Assembly: GCF_003265705.1 (NCBI RefSeq)
Contig: NW_020313285.1
Span: 17,162,817-17,226,816 of the forward strand
DNA: 64,000 nt
Direction: 5' to 3'
Origin: Callorhinus ursinus
Taxonomy: Eukaryota > Chordata > Mammalia > Carnivora > Otariidae
The notes under the pieces were generated by a model, which worked only from the letters and a program-made list of their open reading frames with translations, made no database searches and had not been told where the DNA came from. Shown piece by piece: positions 19,985-31,627 of the stretch. Numbering within the stretch: the stretch's first letter is position 1; the number at the start of each line of letters is the position of its first letter. The position numbers and the translations under genes were made by a program.

Positions 19985-20620
19985 GTATAATTGTCATATA
20001 ACATTTTGTTCAGGTATTCAACATAATGATTCCATATTTGTATGTACAGATGGTCTCCAACTTACTATGGTTTGACTTACAGTTTTTCAATTTTATGATA
20101 CTGTGAAAGAGATACACATTCCACAAAAACTGTACTTCAGATTTTGAATTTTGATCTTTTCCCAGATGTGCGGTATGATATCCTCTCTTGATGCTGGGCA
20201 ATGACAGTGAGCCATAGCTCCTGGTCAGCCACATGATCATGAAGGTAACTGACAGACTTACAGTTGTAAATTCCTACCCATAGAGCCATTGATTTTTACT
20301 TTTCGTGTAGTATTCAATAAATTACATGATACATTCAATGCTTTACTGTAAAAGAGGCTTTATGTTAGATGATTTTGCCCAACTATTGGCTAATATAAGT
20401 GTTCTGAGCACATTTAAGTTCTGCTAGGCTAAGGTATTATGTTCTGTAGGTTAGGTGTATTAAATGCATTTTTGACTCACAGTATTGTTAACTTACAATG
20501 GGTTTATTGGGATGTAACCTTATGGGATGTAACCCCATGATAAGTTGAGGAAGATATGTATTGCAAAAAGAACACCACAATAAGTCTAGTTGACATTCAT
20601 GTGAAGGGCTTTTTATCATT
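19985..20620 (-). mobile_element. Old L1 3' region (antisense) split by a DNA transposon
   Basis: GTATTCAACATAATGATTCC on the left and ACCACAATAAGTCTAGTTGA on the right are adjacent in antisense L1 3' sequence. Here they are separated by the element at 20047-20558. Confidence 0.6.
20047..20558. mobile_element. Tigger-like (TcMar) non-autonomous DNA transposon
   Basis: Starts CAGATGGTCTCCAACTTACT and ends with the approximate inverse (ATAAGTTGAGGAAGATATG), flanked by TA at 20045-20046 and 20559-20560. Internal text (TGTTAGATGATTTTGCCCAA, GTAGGTTAGGTGTATTAAAT) belongs to a common mammalian element of this kind. A local duplication of GGGATGTAACC occurs near the right end. Confidence 0.65.
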
Positions 20621-20790
20621 GATAAAGCCTCAAAGTGAATTTTAATCCCTAGTATTTTTTTAATCCCCAGTATTTTTATATGAATATACTTACTGCACTT
20701 GCAAGGTAAATTTTGAATATGGTGGATTTATTAGGGCTATTCAGGTTGCAGATGACAGAAACCAGAATCAAAATAACCATTGTAAAAAAC
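20620..20790. repeat. Probable old repeat, family not named
   Basis: GGTGGATTTATTAGGGCTAT and TTGCAGATGACAGAAACCAG resemble an old interspersed repeat. It is interrupted by the SINE at 20799. Confidence 0.3.
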
Positions 20791-20798
20791 AGGACTTA

Positions 20799-21008
20799 AG
20801 GGACGCCTGGGTGGCTTGGTCGGTTAAGCGTCTGCCTTTGGCTTAGGTCATGATCCCAGGGTCCTGGGATGGAGCTCCACATCAGGCTCCTTACTCAGTG
20901 GGGAGTCTGCTTCTCTCTCTGCCTGCCGCTCCCCCGCTTATGTATGCTCTCTCTCTCTCTGACAAATAAATAAAATCTTTAAAACAAAACAAAAACAAAC
21001 AAACAAAT
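20799..21008 (+). mobile_element. CAN-SINE (plus)
   Basis: AACAGGACTTA at 20788-20798 and 21009-21019. The tail contains AACAAACAAACAAAT units instead of a plain A-run. Confidence 0.9.
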
Positions 21009-21114
21009 AACAGGACTTATGGGATAGATGCTGGTAGATACCAAAACAGGGCAGTTCCAGGCACCTAGGCCCAGAACCAGGAATGGGATGCCTTTTACAA
21101 GACAAGCTAGTCTC

Positions 21115-21340
21115 AGGGCGCCTGGGTGGCTCAGTTGGTTAAGCGACTGCCTTCGGCTCAGGTCATGATCCTGGAGTCCCGGGATCGAGTCCCGCATCGG
21201 GCTCCCTGCTCAGCTGTGAGTTTGCTTCTCCCTCGGACCCACCCCCCCTCTCATGCTCTCTTCTCTATCTCATTCTCTCTCTCAAATAAATAAATAAAAT
21301 CTAAAAAAAAAAAAGAAATCACGTATTTAAAAAAAAAAAA
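21115..21340 (+). mobile_element. CAN-SINE (plus), GGAGTCCC subtype, with extra tail
   Basis: Perfect AGACAAGCTAGTCTC at 21100-21114 and 21341-21355. After the first A-run there is a further GAAATCACGTATTT and a second A-run, all inside the duplication, so the RNA may have carried read-through sequence or the tail was altered later. Confidence 0.9.
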
Positions 21341-21429
21341 AGACAAGCTAGTCTCTACTTTGGTCTGAGCAATGGCCTCATTCCCTCAGACCCCTCTCTG
21401 TGGCTGGGAATATGGCCACTAGAACCTTG

Positions 21430-22570
21430 GGAACACATCTTTATGATTCCACAACCTGTCAAAGACAAAAACCAAACAGCAAGCAAACTGGTTTTATTTA
21501 GGGTATTATAATAGGGAGAGCATCCCGGATCTGAAGATCATTACCTTGGCAGGGTGGTTTGTCTGGAGACTTTTCTGGGGAGGAATAGACAACTTCCAGG
21601 TAGGGTGATTTTATAGTTGCGATTGTTTTTGTAATCAGGGAGTGTCAATCAGTGAGCTGAACAGGAAATGTTTGTGTCTAGCTAGTTTGAGTGCGACAGA
21701 CAATTCACAGAATCATTTCTGTGAATTGGAATGTGAATGGGAATTCAGAGAGTTTCTGTCTGGTCTTATCATAGGTAAACAAGGGGGTTATCTGTGGGAC
21801 TTATCTAAGTCACACGAGGAAGAGTGGTGCTTTGTAGTAACGTTGGAACATGAAAGGGTCAAGGGCATTTCTTAACCTTCCCAGTTTTCTAGGAACACAG
21901 GGCTTAGGTAAAGTTCAACATTGTCACAGTGGAGAAGGGAGTAAGAAAGTTCCCCACCAGCGGCAAGAGACACATTTTTGGAACAGTGCCATGTGCTTGG
22001 TCCCGTGTTCATCTGCCTATCTCTGGTTCAATCTTTGTGGCCCAGTGGGAGGAGGTTCTTTGAGTGATTCAGCATGAGTCAGGGTAGTGAAGAGAAGGGA
22101 TCGTGGGGAGACAAAGAAAATGGTTCTACACTGGGCAGACGGTCACGGTTTAATTCCAAGGGAGTGAAATGGGAGGATTTTTCCTTAAGGCCAAAGAAGA
22201 CACAAACCTTTGTTCAAAATTAAATGGTGGCACTGTAGTAATCGTACTGGTAAATTACCATGAATTCTTTTTCTAGAACTTGAAACGGTCTGAGGAGTCT
22301 CACATGATGTTTCCATCCTCAGCAAAATTGCTCTTGCCGCTCTCTAATCAATGCTGTAAAATGGAAACTACAAAAATTAAGAGCCTTTAGTAATATTTCA
22401 AGCTACTCATTCTGGTTTCGACAATTTTTTTCAAGGTACTTGCCACTTTCCCATTCTACGTCAAGGCCAAATTGGGCTTACGGTGATGGAAATCCCAGAT
22501 ACCCCTGCTCCCACCACCTAAGACCTTTAAGGCCTCATGGTTTGTGAATCAGTGGGGAGAAAACAGCCCC
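21430..22570 (-). repeat. Possible old LTR-derived sequence, uncertain
   Basis: The stretch TGGTTTTATTTAGGGTATTA with GAGCATCCCGGATCTGAAG looks like an antisense LTR with a reversed polyadenylation signal, but ends and family could not be defined. Open frames inside are short and unrecognised. Confidence 0.2.
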
Positions 22571-22690
22571 CCTATAACAAGGTCCCAGGGAAATTTGACT
22601 CCTTGGACCAGCCGGTGCCCAAAGAAGCAAACATAGACTGGAAGTCCTAGAGTCTAAAGAACACTAAAGGGTTTTGAAATGCTTCACCTT

Positions 22691-22886
22691 GGGCGCCTGG
22701 GTGGCTCAGTTGGTTAAGCGACTGCCTTCGGCTCAGGTCATGATCCTGGAGTCCTGGGATCGAGTCCCACATCGGGCTCCCTGCTCGGCAGGGAGTCTGC
22801 TTCTCCCTCTGACCCTCTTCCCTCTCGTGCTCTCTATCTCTCATTCTCTCTCAAATAAATAAATAAAATCTTTAAAAAAAAAAAAA
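22691..22886 (+). mobile_element. CAN-SINE (plus), GGAGTCCC subtype, little diverged
   Basis: GAAATGCTTCACCTT (22676-22690) and GAAATGTTTCACCTT (22887-22901). The body is almost identical to the copy at 53597-53779, so this subtype was active recently. Confidence 0.93.
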
Positions 22887-22904
22887 GAAATGTTTCACCT
22901 TTCT

Positions 22905-23750
22905 ATTTCACCTGCCCAACTGCAGATAGGGATACAGAGAAACCCCATCCTGTGAGGGATCAGGATTTCACTTTATAGTTAGTTGGACTTAATTTAGTCA
23001 AAGTGATTTAATCAGTCTGCTCTTGGTGAAATCGTTGTGGTTTCCTTTTCCTTTGTGGTTTCTGAAGGCTTCAGTGCCCTTAGAGAACTTAAGAAACTTG
23101 GCTCCAATATCCAGGCTCTGGGGTAATTCATAGATTACTCTCTATATTGGATGGTTTGATTCCTCTTAAGCTTCTCTGTCTCTGTTCCTACCCCAGGTCA
23201 TACCTGGGTATATGAAGCTGCATCTCCCTTGCAGGTACCCACCAGAAATCCCATCACACCAAGCGTCTCACGAAAGACTTACGGGCTTCAGTGGAAGGTA
23301 GTCACATTGTAGATGAAGTGACCACTCTCTGTCTTTCTCTCTCTGGCAATTACTGACCTCCCTTACTTCATCTCAGATCAGGAGCCCTCTGTCCCTTCCA
23401 AAAGGAACCCACAGTCCCTACACATCACCTTGTAAAACTCTCCAGGAAGTGAGGAATAGTAAATGCCCATCCCACAATATAATAGTAAATACTCCCCCAA
23501 TATCATGTTTATTTCAAAGCCTACTCAAGCCTATGTGGATTCCTCAGCTTTCTAGTATTCTGGGGCACAACATTTTCTTTCACTACATCAACACTGTGAG
23601 ACATCTTTTGGGGTGTCTTTCTAGCTCATGATGACAGTCCTCTGAGACTGCGTATCAGTGACCCTTTATTCCCAGTTATACTTGACTGAACTAGCTTGGC
23701 TGATCCAAGCTGCACCAATTAGGATCTTTTACCTGGGAATTTTATATTAG
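22905..23750. other. Intergenic DNA, nothing recognised
   Basis: No gene or repeat could be named in this moderately complex sequence. Confidence 0.35.
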
Positions 23751-23763
23751 AGCTGAATGTCTA

Positions 23764-23876
23764 TGGGGCACCTGGCTGGCTCAATCAGTGGAGCATGTGA
23801 CTCTTGATTTTGAGGTTGTGAGTTTGAGTCCCACGTTAGGTGTGGAGATTACTTAAAAGTAAAATCTTAAAAAAGG
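23764..23876 (+). mobile_element. Short old CAN-SINE (plus)
   Basis: GGGGCACCTGGCTGGCTCAA, TTGAGGTTGTGAGTTTGAGT, GTGGAGATTACTTAAAAGTA. Flanks AGAGCTGAATGTCT and AGAACTGAAGGTCT. Confidence 0.82.
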
Positions 23877-23894
23877 AAAGAACTGAAGGTCTCA

Positions 23895-24895
23895 AGTTTT
23901 CAGCCCTGTGTAAGGTTGGGCTTGAAGCATGTACATTCCAAGTTGAGGGCAGCCAGTAAGTATATGCTCTGCAGAGAAAGAAGTTATGAAAATACTTTTA
24001 GCTGAAAGTCAGAGAAATCTCAATTCAAAGGGTTTCATACCTGCCTGAGTGTGTCTTTAACGCTCTCTTTGTTGGCTGTCCCTGCCTCTCTAGTCTATGC
24101 TGATTAGCATCTATGTTAATGCCCACTGGGTGGCAAGTGTCCAGTATAGGTGTCCTTCGAGGCATATCCTACTCAACAGTTCCCTGATGAGATCTTAGAT
24201 CCGGCTTGACTATTCCTTCTCAACTGTTGCCCTTGTTGCGAGGGTCCCCTCTTGTAGCCAGTGGTCTTCTTGGGTAAGGTGTGGTGAGACAGTCCAAGTT
24301 CAGCCACCTATTCCAATGTGCAGTGGATCCTTGTAGTGTGTCACGACACACTACTTTCCTCTCCTGGTTCCTCCTGATAGCTAGCTTTCCCCAGTTCTCG
24401 TCTCTCTCTCTGTTTTCCCCCCGATATTTGTCCCTCCTGTGTTCAGAGACGGAAATTGGCAGATGGCCAACAAGGGCAGAGACTGGAGGTCTCCCTTCCT
24501 TTCGTGTATCTCTCTCTAATCTTTACAATAGCCTCCCTCTCACTTGTCTTTTCCTGCGAGACAGCACCTTCCACTTCTACCTTGAAGTAATTCTGTACTC
24601 TCCACAAAGCCAATTCCCCATCTCCCTTTCACTCCTCCCCACTTCTTCTACAGAGACTGAAGGGTTGGTTTGGTTGGGATGGGGAGGAAGCTGGAAATAC
24701 CTAGGCTGTTTCTGCCTCCTCTCTTGGCGGAGTTGGCTGGTTCCAGTTACTGGTAATTTTCTTAAGGGTGTGGATTAAGTGAGTACTTTTTTATTCTTAT
24801 CTATGGGCCCTAATCACCAATTCTGGGAAAACTGGGAAAAATCTCATGCAATATCCTGTTAGAGCAACAACAATAACAACCATCTCTAATATTTC
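23895..24895. other. Intergenic DNA with one long but unconvincing open frame
   Basis: A 165-codon plus-strand open frame at 24281-24778 was examined. Its translation is rich in Ser, Leu and Phe, as expected from CT-rich non-coding DNA, and resembles no family I know. I treat it as non-coding. Confidence 0.35.
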
Positions 24896-24899
24896 TTTT

Positions 24900-25014
24900 T
24901 TTTCCTCTGAAAAATTTTATGTTTAAGTAATCTCTACACCCAACCCGGGTCTCAAACTTACAACCCCTAGATCAAGAGTCACATACTCTTCTGACTGAGT
25001 AAGGCAGGCACCAC
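24900..25014 (-). mobile_element. Short old CAN-SINE (minus)
   Basis: TTTAAGTAATCTCTACACCC, GATCAAGAGTCACATACTCT and a head ending GGCAGGCACCAC mark the short old form in reverse. Confidence 0.7.
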
Positions 25015-25250
25015 TGTAACAATTCTTGATAACTTACTATGTGTCAGGCAATGCACATTTTATGTTAACTGTCTTATTTAATTATCACATCAACCCTATG
25101 AGGTAGGTCCTATTATTTCCTCCATTTTTCAGGTGAGGAAACTGAGGCTTAGAGACTATTAAGCCACTTACCTAAAGGCACTCCAGCAATTGTGGGGTAA
25201 CTGGTACTCAGGCCCAGGTTGTAGGGCCACAGAACCTTAAACACTCTACT
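25015..25250 (-). repeat. MIR (antisense), near full length
   Basis: TTACTATGTGTCAGGCAATG, CAACCCTATGAGGTAGGTCC, CAGGTGAGGAAACTGAGGCT: the reverse complement of MIR, including the conserved core. Confidence 0.85.
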
Positions 25251-25417
25251 ATCCTCCCTTTCTTGTATAACCATGGGAAGCATGCTTGCCTATCATTTTT
25301 TAAGGGTATCTTTTTTGAAGTACAACTATTGTCACAGAGTATACACACTTCCCAAAATACTCTCTGAGAAGTCTGAAGCAGATTATAATTTCTCATATAC
25401 CTTTGCCAGTATTTTCT

Positions 25418-25615
25418 TCTTTTTTTTTTAAAGATTTTATTTATTTATTTGACAGAGAGAGACACAGCGAGAGAGGGAACACAAGCAAGGGGAGTGGGAG
25501 AGGGAGAAGCAGGCTTCCCGAGGAGTGGGGAGCCTGATGCGGGGCTCGATCCCACCCTGGGATCATGACCTGAGCCGAAGGCAGACACTTAACGACTGAG
25601 CTACCCAGGCACCCC
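25418..25615 (-). mobile_element. CAN-SINE (minus)
   Basis: TTGCCAGTATTTTCT (25403-25417) and TTGCCAGTACTTTCT (25616-25630). Part of the CCCAGGACCCTGGG block is deleted. Confidence 0.92.
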
Positions 25616-25889
25616 TTGCCAGTACTTTCTAATGTAATTTTTTTCCAATATGGTTTGGGAAAATGGAATTTCATTATTGTTTTAATTAACTCTTTGAAAA
25701 TTCCAAGCGAGATCGAGCATTATGTGTTTGTCATTTGTATTTATTCTTTAGTGAATTTTGTCTTCTAATCTTTGGTCTATTTTTTTTTTGATTGACTTAT
25801 GACAACTATGTATAGATCAAGAATATTTCCTCTTTGATGTCATATATATTTAGAATATTTCTTTGCAAAAAAATTTCTTGCAAAGTTGT

Positions 25890-26470
25890 CAAAGAATACA
25901 TTTTTTTATTGTGGTAAAATATACATAACATAAAACTTACCATTTTAAACATTTTTAAGTGTACAATGGCATGGCATTACATGTATTCATATGTTGTGCA
26001 ACTATCACCACTAATGATTTCCAGAGCTTTCTCACCGTCCCAAACAGAAATTCTGTACCCATTAAAAAGTAATTCGAGATTTGCTCCTCCCCACAGCCCA
26101 TGGTTGTCTCTATTTTATGTTTTGTGAATTTGTTTATTTTAGGTACCCCATATATGTGGAATCATACAATATTTGTCCTTTTGTGTCTGGCTTATTTCAC
26201 TTAGCATACAGTTTTTAAAGTTTATTCATATTGTAGCATGTATCAACATTTCATTCCTGTTTTATGGCTGAATAATATTCCATTGTACGTGTATCCTTTA
26301 TTTTTTTTATCCATTCACCTGTTGATGGATACGTGGCTTGTTTCCACATTTGGGCTATTGGAATAATACTGCTATAAAAGTTGCTGTAGAAGTATCTGTT
26401 TGAGTCCTTGCTTTGAATTCCTTTATGTGTATAAGTAAGAGTAGAATTGCTGGATCATATGGAAAGTCTA
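25890..26470 (-). mobile_element. Old L1 3' region (antisense)
   Basis: ATTGTGGTAAAATATACATA, AATTCTGTACCCATTAAAAA, GGCTGAATAATATTCCATTG and AGAATTGCTGGATCATATGG follow the antisense L1 3' end in order over about 580 bases. Confidence 0.85.
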
Positions 26471-26474
26471 TGAT

Positions 26475-27145
26475 TAACTTTCTGGACAAAGTATGATTTT
26501 TAAAAATTTAAAAACATACACGTGTCAGTGATTTATGTAACTCATTAATGAGAGGACCAGCAGGATCTTAAAGCTGATTCACTGAAGAACTCAAGAGACT
26601 GAAGTGAAAGAAAGAATGTTGAAGTCAGAGTGCTAAATTAAATACAAACCTTGTTATTATTCTAGCAGACAATAAAAGCATAGTCTTTGCAAATATCTTT
26701 TCCACCAGACAGAAATCATTTGCATCTCTCCCATACAAACATCATTTGCGCTTTATCAATCTTCTGTGAGGTTAACAACTAATTTTACAGTCTGGGCCCT
26801 AATCAACAGAAAATGGCAAGTTGAACAAAGTTACATTTTTCCTAGAGAATCATAGGTCCCTTAGGTAGGCTCATTAAACAATGTTTTAATATGATATTGA
26901 AAGAGCAAGCAGTAATCTTTTTGCCTTATCTTCAAATTTTGGGTAAAATTTCTTAATTTTGTATTTATTGCTCTTAATTTTGTTTATGGTCTTTTTTGCA
27001 TTCTCTTTTCTATCTTTTCTTTTACTGTCTTTGTCTTTTGATGTTATGCTTATAAAAGTTCACTATATGTCTGTGTTTGCATAGATACATATGTATATGT
27101 ATATAATCACCTTTTTCCTCTGGTAATTATATGGTATTATTATTA
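26475..27145. other. Intergenic DNA, nothing recognised
   Basis: AT-rich; no gene or repeat named. A TATTATTATTATT tract ends it. Confidence 0.35.
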
Positions 27146-27149
27146 TTAT

Positions 27150-27340
27150 TTTTTGAAGATTTTATTTATTTATTTGAGAGAGAGAATGAGAGATAGAGAG
27201 CACGAGAGGGAAGAGGGTCAGAGGGAGAAGCAGACTCCCTGCTGAGCAGGGAGCCCGATGCGGGACTCGATCCTGGGACTCCAGGATCATGACCTGAGCC
27301 GAAGGCAGTCGCTTAACCAACTGAGCCACCCAGGCGCCCT
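27150..27340 (-). mobile_element. CAN-SINE (minus), GGAGTCCC subtype
   Basis: Minus form with GAGCACGAGAGGGAAGAGGG and GGGACTCCAGGATCATGACC. No clear duplication because the left flank is a TAT/ATT repeat. Confidence 0.88.
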
Positions 27341-29453
27341 CTTTTGCAGTTTTGACAGGATGGTTCTGCTACCAGCAACCACACCTTCAGTGAAGAGAAC
27401 TCACAGAGGGAGGGCAAGTGGCTAGCCTTGCTTCACAAGTAGCAGCAACTCTCAAATATTGCAGTGAGAATGTGTTGCAAGCTTTAGAAATTTCCATTGA
27501 AAATTCTAGAGAAAGACACTCATGTAAGCAATCAAAGTAAATGCTGAATTGTATGTATGTGTGTGTACACAGGCACGGGTAGACGTCTGCCTGCCAGGAT
27601 GGAAGGTGGGGGCGTGGAGGAGCTATTCATGAACTTCCTCTCCATCATGTGGTTATACTTCCTGTCCATTTACATAGAGATGCCAGGTTGTCACTGTGTC
27701 TCCCCGACTTTGCAAGGGCATTTCGCTTTTAGAGAAGAAGCCCTAAGCCACTGCTCTTTCTTTAAAGGTAAACTTTTGCCTTTAGTGGAAATGTCACAAA
27801 ATATAATCCATATTTAATAGACTAAATAGTATTCTTAAAGGGTTGGTCGTCCAGTTTTGAAGAATGACTTATTAACCACATTTCTATTCTCTGCTGAGTA
27901 CCTTATTCTTTAAAAGCTTTTCAAGAATACTCAAAGTTCTTATCATGCTTTTTGTTTCATAATATCTCCATTATGGAAGCTTCTTCTGGTCACCTTTTCC
28001 CAGGCCTGTCTTTGTCTTGTCTGGAAAAGAAACTCGGATACTTCTAGTGAGCTCAGATCATCTCCACTCTTGATGGAGCTTGTTGCTGCCGCTGCCGCCG
28101 CCTTTGACCAACCATAAGGATGGATTCCTGTGCCATTGCCTGGAAAACATGGTGGTCACTCTCCTCTGAGTTAGGGCTTACGCTGCTGGCATTCAGTGGC
28201 AAACTGTAATCGTCGGTGATATATTTAGAGTTTGAACTCACATTGCGTTTGAACATTAACTACATGTCAACATGAAAATAAATGGTCCCCCTCTGGTTAT
28301 GAAGCAATGTATGGGCAGGATGCCACATGAGCTTGTTCATAGTAACGCTGTTCATAGTAACACTGATTCTTAACCAGATTACGAATATTCACACTCCAAG
28401 CTCCAGATTCCTCTTTAATCAGGAAACTTGAAGAGTAAATTATTATCGGAGGCCACAGGGCCTTTAAAAATCATTTTCTTTGAGTCTTAGAGCAAGAAGC
28501 AAAGAACATTCTGTCGTGGGAAAGGAGTTGTATTCGGCTGAAGGGAAACCAACCAGCATAGGATAACACTGAGTCCTGATGAATTTGTTAGTTAAAATGA
28601 AAGATCTTGTGAAGAAAATTCCATAATTTGTAGAAATGGGATGGCAGCTGTTCCTGTGGCAAAATATCTTCCTGGGGGTCCCCTAATGCTCAGGAACAGG
28701 ACAAACCCCAGCAGAGTTGGGTTAAGCAGGTCAGAGTCATGTTTGTGCTCTCAGCAGAACAATTTCACAGGCAGGACATTGGGGTGGAGCTGGAACGTCA
28801 GCTGCTAGAAGTGGGAGAAGACTGAGTTGAGTCTGTGGCTGGTTGAGGAGAGGCTTGAGCCAATGGGTAAGGAGGCTGTGAGTCAGGCCAGGAAAATGAT
28901 CATTGATTAAGGGATCTAGATAAGGGGGTTAAATTTTCATGATCATATCAGCTTGTGTGGCCTGGAGAAATCTGTGCAAAGTTCATCCAGCGTTTTAAAA
29001 TTATAAAGAGGTAAAGGACTGGGATTTATAATGGAACTGCAAGACATAAAATAACTGTAATCAGACCAAATAAGGGCAAAAAAGTGGGGATTTGGGGAAG
29101 GACTTCAGAATGAGATCATGGTACTATTATTTAAGCAGACAGTTTGATAGAATGAGGAAGGACCCTAAAATTTCAGCCAATTTGGACTTACAAGTGATTT
29201 GTAATGATAGTTTTTATATCAAAAGAGCATTAGGATTGGAAAAATAACTTGAGGAAAAAAGGAGACTTAATTGTGCGTCCCTATTCCTTAAACAGTATTT
29301 CTTATGTTTATACTTGTATTTATGATTAAACAAAGTTAAACAGATTTTCTGTAGGACTTATCAGTGTCTATAAAATGGAAATATTAATCTATTATCTCAT
29401 GGAACTCTGTCCCACGGAACACAGTTTGGGGAAGGTTGATTTAACTTAATGTT
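27341..29453. other. 2.1 kb SINE-free intergenic block
   Basis: No transposable element, exon or RNA gene was recognised. A (CTGCCG)-type tract lies at about 28083-28103. This is the longest stretch without a CAN-SINE in the intergenic region and could hold regulatory DNA, but nothing in the sequence proves that. Confidence 0.4.
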
Positions 29454-29470
29454 AAAAAGGCATAACCCAA

Positions 29471-29517
29471 CATAAAAAACTAATGATGTAATGTATGGTG
29501 ATTAATATAACATAAAA
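29471..29517 (+). mobile_element. Ultra-short L1 3'-end insertion
   Basis: About 47 bases reading ACTAATGATGTAATGTATGG, TGATTAATATAACATAAAA match the last bases of a carnivore L1 plus a short A-tail. Perfect 17-base duplication AAAAAGGCATAACCCAA at 29454-29470 and 29518-29534 brackets it. Confidence 0.8.
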
Positions 29518-29689
29518 AAAAAGGCATAACCCAATTCAAACATTGTATTTAATAAAAATAGTGAAAGGGAGAAATGTATTCCACAATGTCAACAGTGAAT
29601 GACTGGTTGAATTATTCCTCTTATTCTTTTCTTTCCTTTTTTTTTTTTTTTTTTAGCTCTTATTACTCTTTTATGTTTCCATATTCACT

Positions 29690-29975
29690 TTAGTGACCCT
29701 TTACAAAGAACATGAACTTAAAAGAAAAGAGTGGTATCATTTAGGAGACCAATGTTGAAGTCAGGAGTTTTAAAAGCTGTGTGACGTTGAACCCAGTTCC
29801 TGAACCTCACCAGGTCTGTTTTCTCATCTATAAAATTGGAAAATGATATCTACCTAATGGGTTTGCTATGAATATTAATTTAATTATGATATCCAAATCA
29901 CTCAGCACAATGTCTGGCACATGCTGTAGGATCTAGAGATGAGGTAATTACCATTATTATTGAGTTACTAGAATT
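29690..29975 (+). repeat. MIR (sense)
   Basis: AAGCTGTGTGACGTTGAACC, CTGTTTTCTCATCTATAAAA and CAGCACAATGTCTGGCACAT follow the MIR consensus in order. A T-homopolymer lies just upstream at 29638-29655. Confidence 0.8.
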
Positions 29976-29979
29976 TTAA

Positions 29980-30750
29980 AGTTTAAGAAAGGAGTGCTGG
30001 CTGGGTTAAGGGCGCTTAGTCTACTCAGTGTGATATCAGGGAGGCCCCAAAATACCATTATCAGAGCTTGTAACTTCCTCCTGAAGCAAAGAATTGCAGA
30101 AGCTGCTCCTCAGTGTAGGACAGGATTCCACTGGGTACTTGGCAGGGAAGACTATGAATTCCCGACAGGAAACTTTGGTCTCATGGTGAGCAGTCTATTA
30201 ACACTGTATATTTAAAACAAACACCTTCCTGATTGCTTAGAACTAAATTTAATCATTGTACCAGAGAAAGACATGCAACATCTTCCTCCTTCTAAAATTC
30301 TCAAGATGCTCTGCTGAATCAAAGGAAGTTGTGCTGCAACCATGATGCCTTGAACATGAAATATTCTGGCAACTTCATTGCTTCACAATTGTGATTCTTG
30401 GAAACTTGTCACTTTAGATTCTTCAGAATTCTTAAATAACTTTTTCTGACTTCATTTACTTAAATATCCCAGAATAGCCTCTTGAGCTATAAGTTTGATG
30501 ATCCAGGGAACTATTTATAGCAGGATGAGTACTCTCTGTGACTGATGTTATGTTTTATTTTGAGAAGGACAAATCATTAAAAAGATTGATAGGGCCAATG
30601 GTATTTTAAACTGAAAGCAGAGCCAAGGCAAATAAGGTAGGTAGGTATGATGGTGGAACACAAAAAGATAGGGTTGTACTTTTTTGCCAGTTCAGTTAAA
30701 GGCTGGGGAGGTCTCCCACATTCTAGAAGGTAGGCAGAGACAGAGTCCAT
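29980..30750. other. Intergenic DNA, nothing recognised
   Basis: No gene, RNA or repeat named on either strand. Confidence 0.35.
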
Positions 30751-30772
30751 AACCCAGACCTAGTGATATTTT

Positions 30773-30966
30773 ATTTTTAAAGATGATTTACCTATTTGAG
30801 CAGGAGAAAGAGAGCATGAGTGAGGGGAGGGGCAGAGGGAGAGGGAGAGTGACAGGCTGACTTGCTGCTGAGCAGGGAGCCTGATGTGGGGCTCTGTCTC
30901 ATGACCCTGAGGTCATGACCTGAACTGAAGTCAGACTCTTAACCAACTGAGCCACCCAGGTGCCCC
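30773..30966 (-). mobile_element. Old CAN-SINE (minus)
   Basis: CAGACCTAGTGATATTTT (30755 on) and CAGACCTGGTGATATTTT (30967 on). Body with GAGCATGAGTGAGGGGAGGG. Confidence 0.9.
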
Positions 30967-31340
30967 CAGACCTGGTGATATTTTGGCTAAAGACACTTCA
31001 GCCTATGGCAGCCTGGCCTCTGTTTGCCTAGTGTTTATAATGCAGAGCAGACAGACACAGGACTCTCTGTCATCACAAAGGCCAATACTGTTCTTGGTGT
31101 CACTGATATCCTCCTAGGTAGGAAACAAATATAAGACAGAAGAAGGTCAAGGTCAATCTTTTTTTTTTTTTTACTTTTTTATTGTGGTAAAATACACATA
31201 ACATAAAATTTATTATTTTAACCATCTTAAAGTATACAAATCAGTGGCATTAAGTACATTTGTACTCTTGTGTGATCACCAGTACTATCCATCTCCAGAA
31301 CTTTTTCATCATCCTAAACTTAAACTTTGTGCCCTTTAAA

Positions 31341-31521
31341 GATTTTATTTATTTGACCGAGAGAGACACAGCGAGAGAGGGAACACAAGCAGGGGGAGTG
31401 GGAGAGGGAGAAGCAGGCTTCCGTGGAGCAGGGAGCCCGATGCGGGGCTCAATCCCAGGACCCTGGGACCATGACCTGAGCTGAAGGCAGACGCTTAACG
31501 ACTGAGCCACCCAGGCGCCCC
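31341..31521 (-). mobile_element. CAN-SINE (minus) inside L1
   Basis: ACTTTGTGCCCTTTAAA at 31324-31340 and 31522-31538, perfect. Confidence 0.93.
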
Positions 31522-31627
31522 ACTTTGTGCCCTTTAAACAGTAACTCTTCATTCCCCTTCTCCCAAGCCCTAGCTAACCACTATTTTATTTTCCGTCTCT
31601 ATGAATTTGCCTATTCTGATTTCTGTG

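Noticed and set aside
24281..24778. 165-codon open frame as a new gene
   Set aside because: CT-rich composition, no recognisable domain, no CpG promoter or splice context; length is within chance for this composition.
28053..28256. Minus open frame of 67 codons with a Gln/Arg-rich stretch
   Set aside because: The Gln/Arg stretch is a small CTGCCG repeat; no family or exon structure recognised. Could be a remnant of something, but unsupported.
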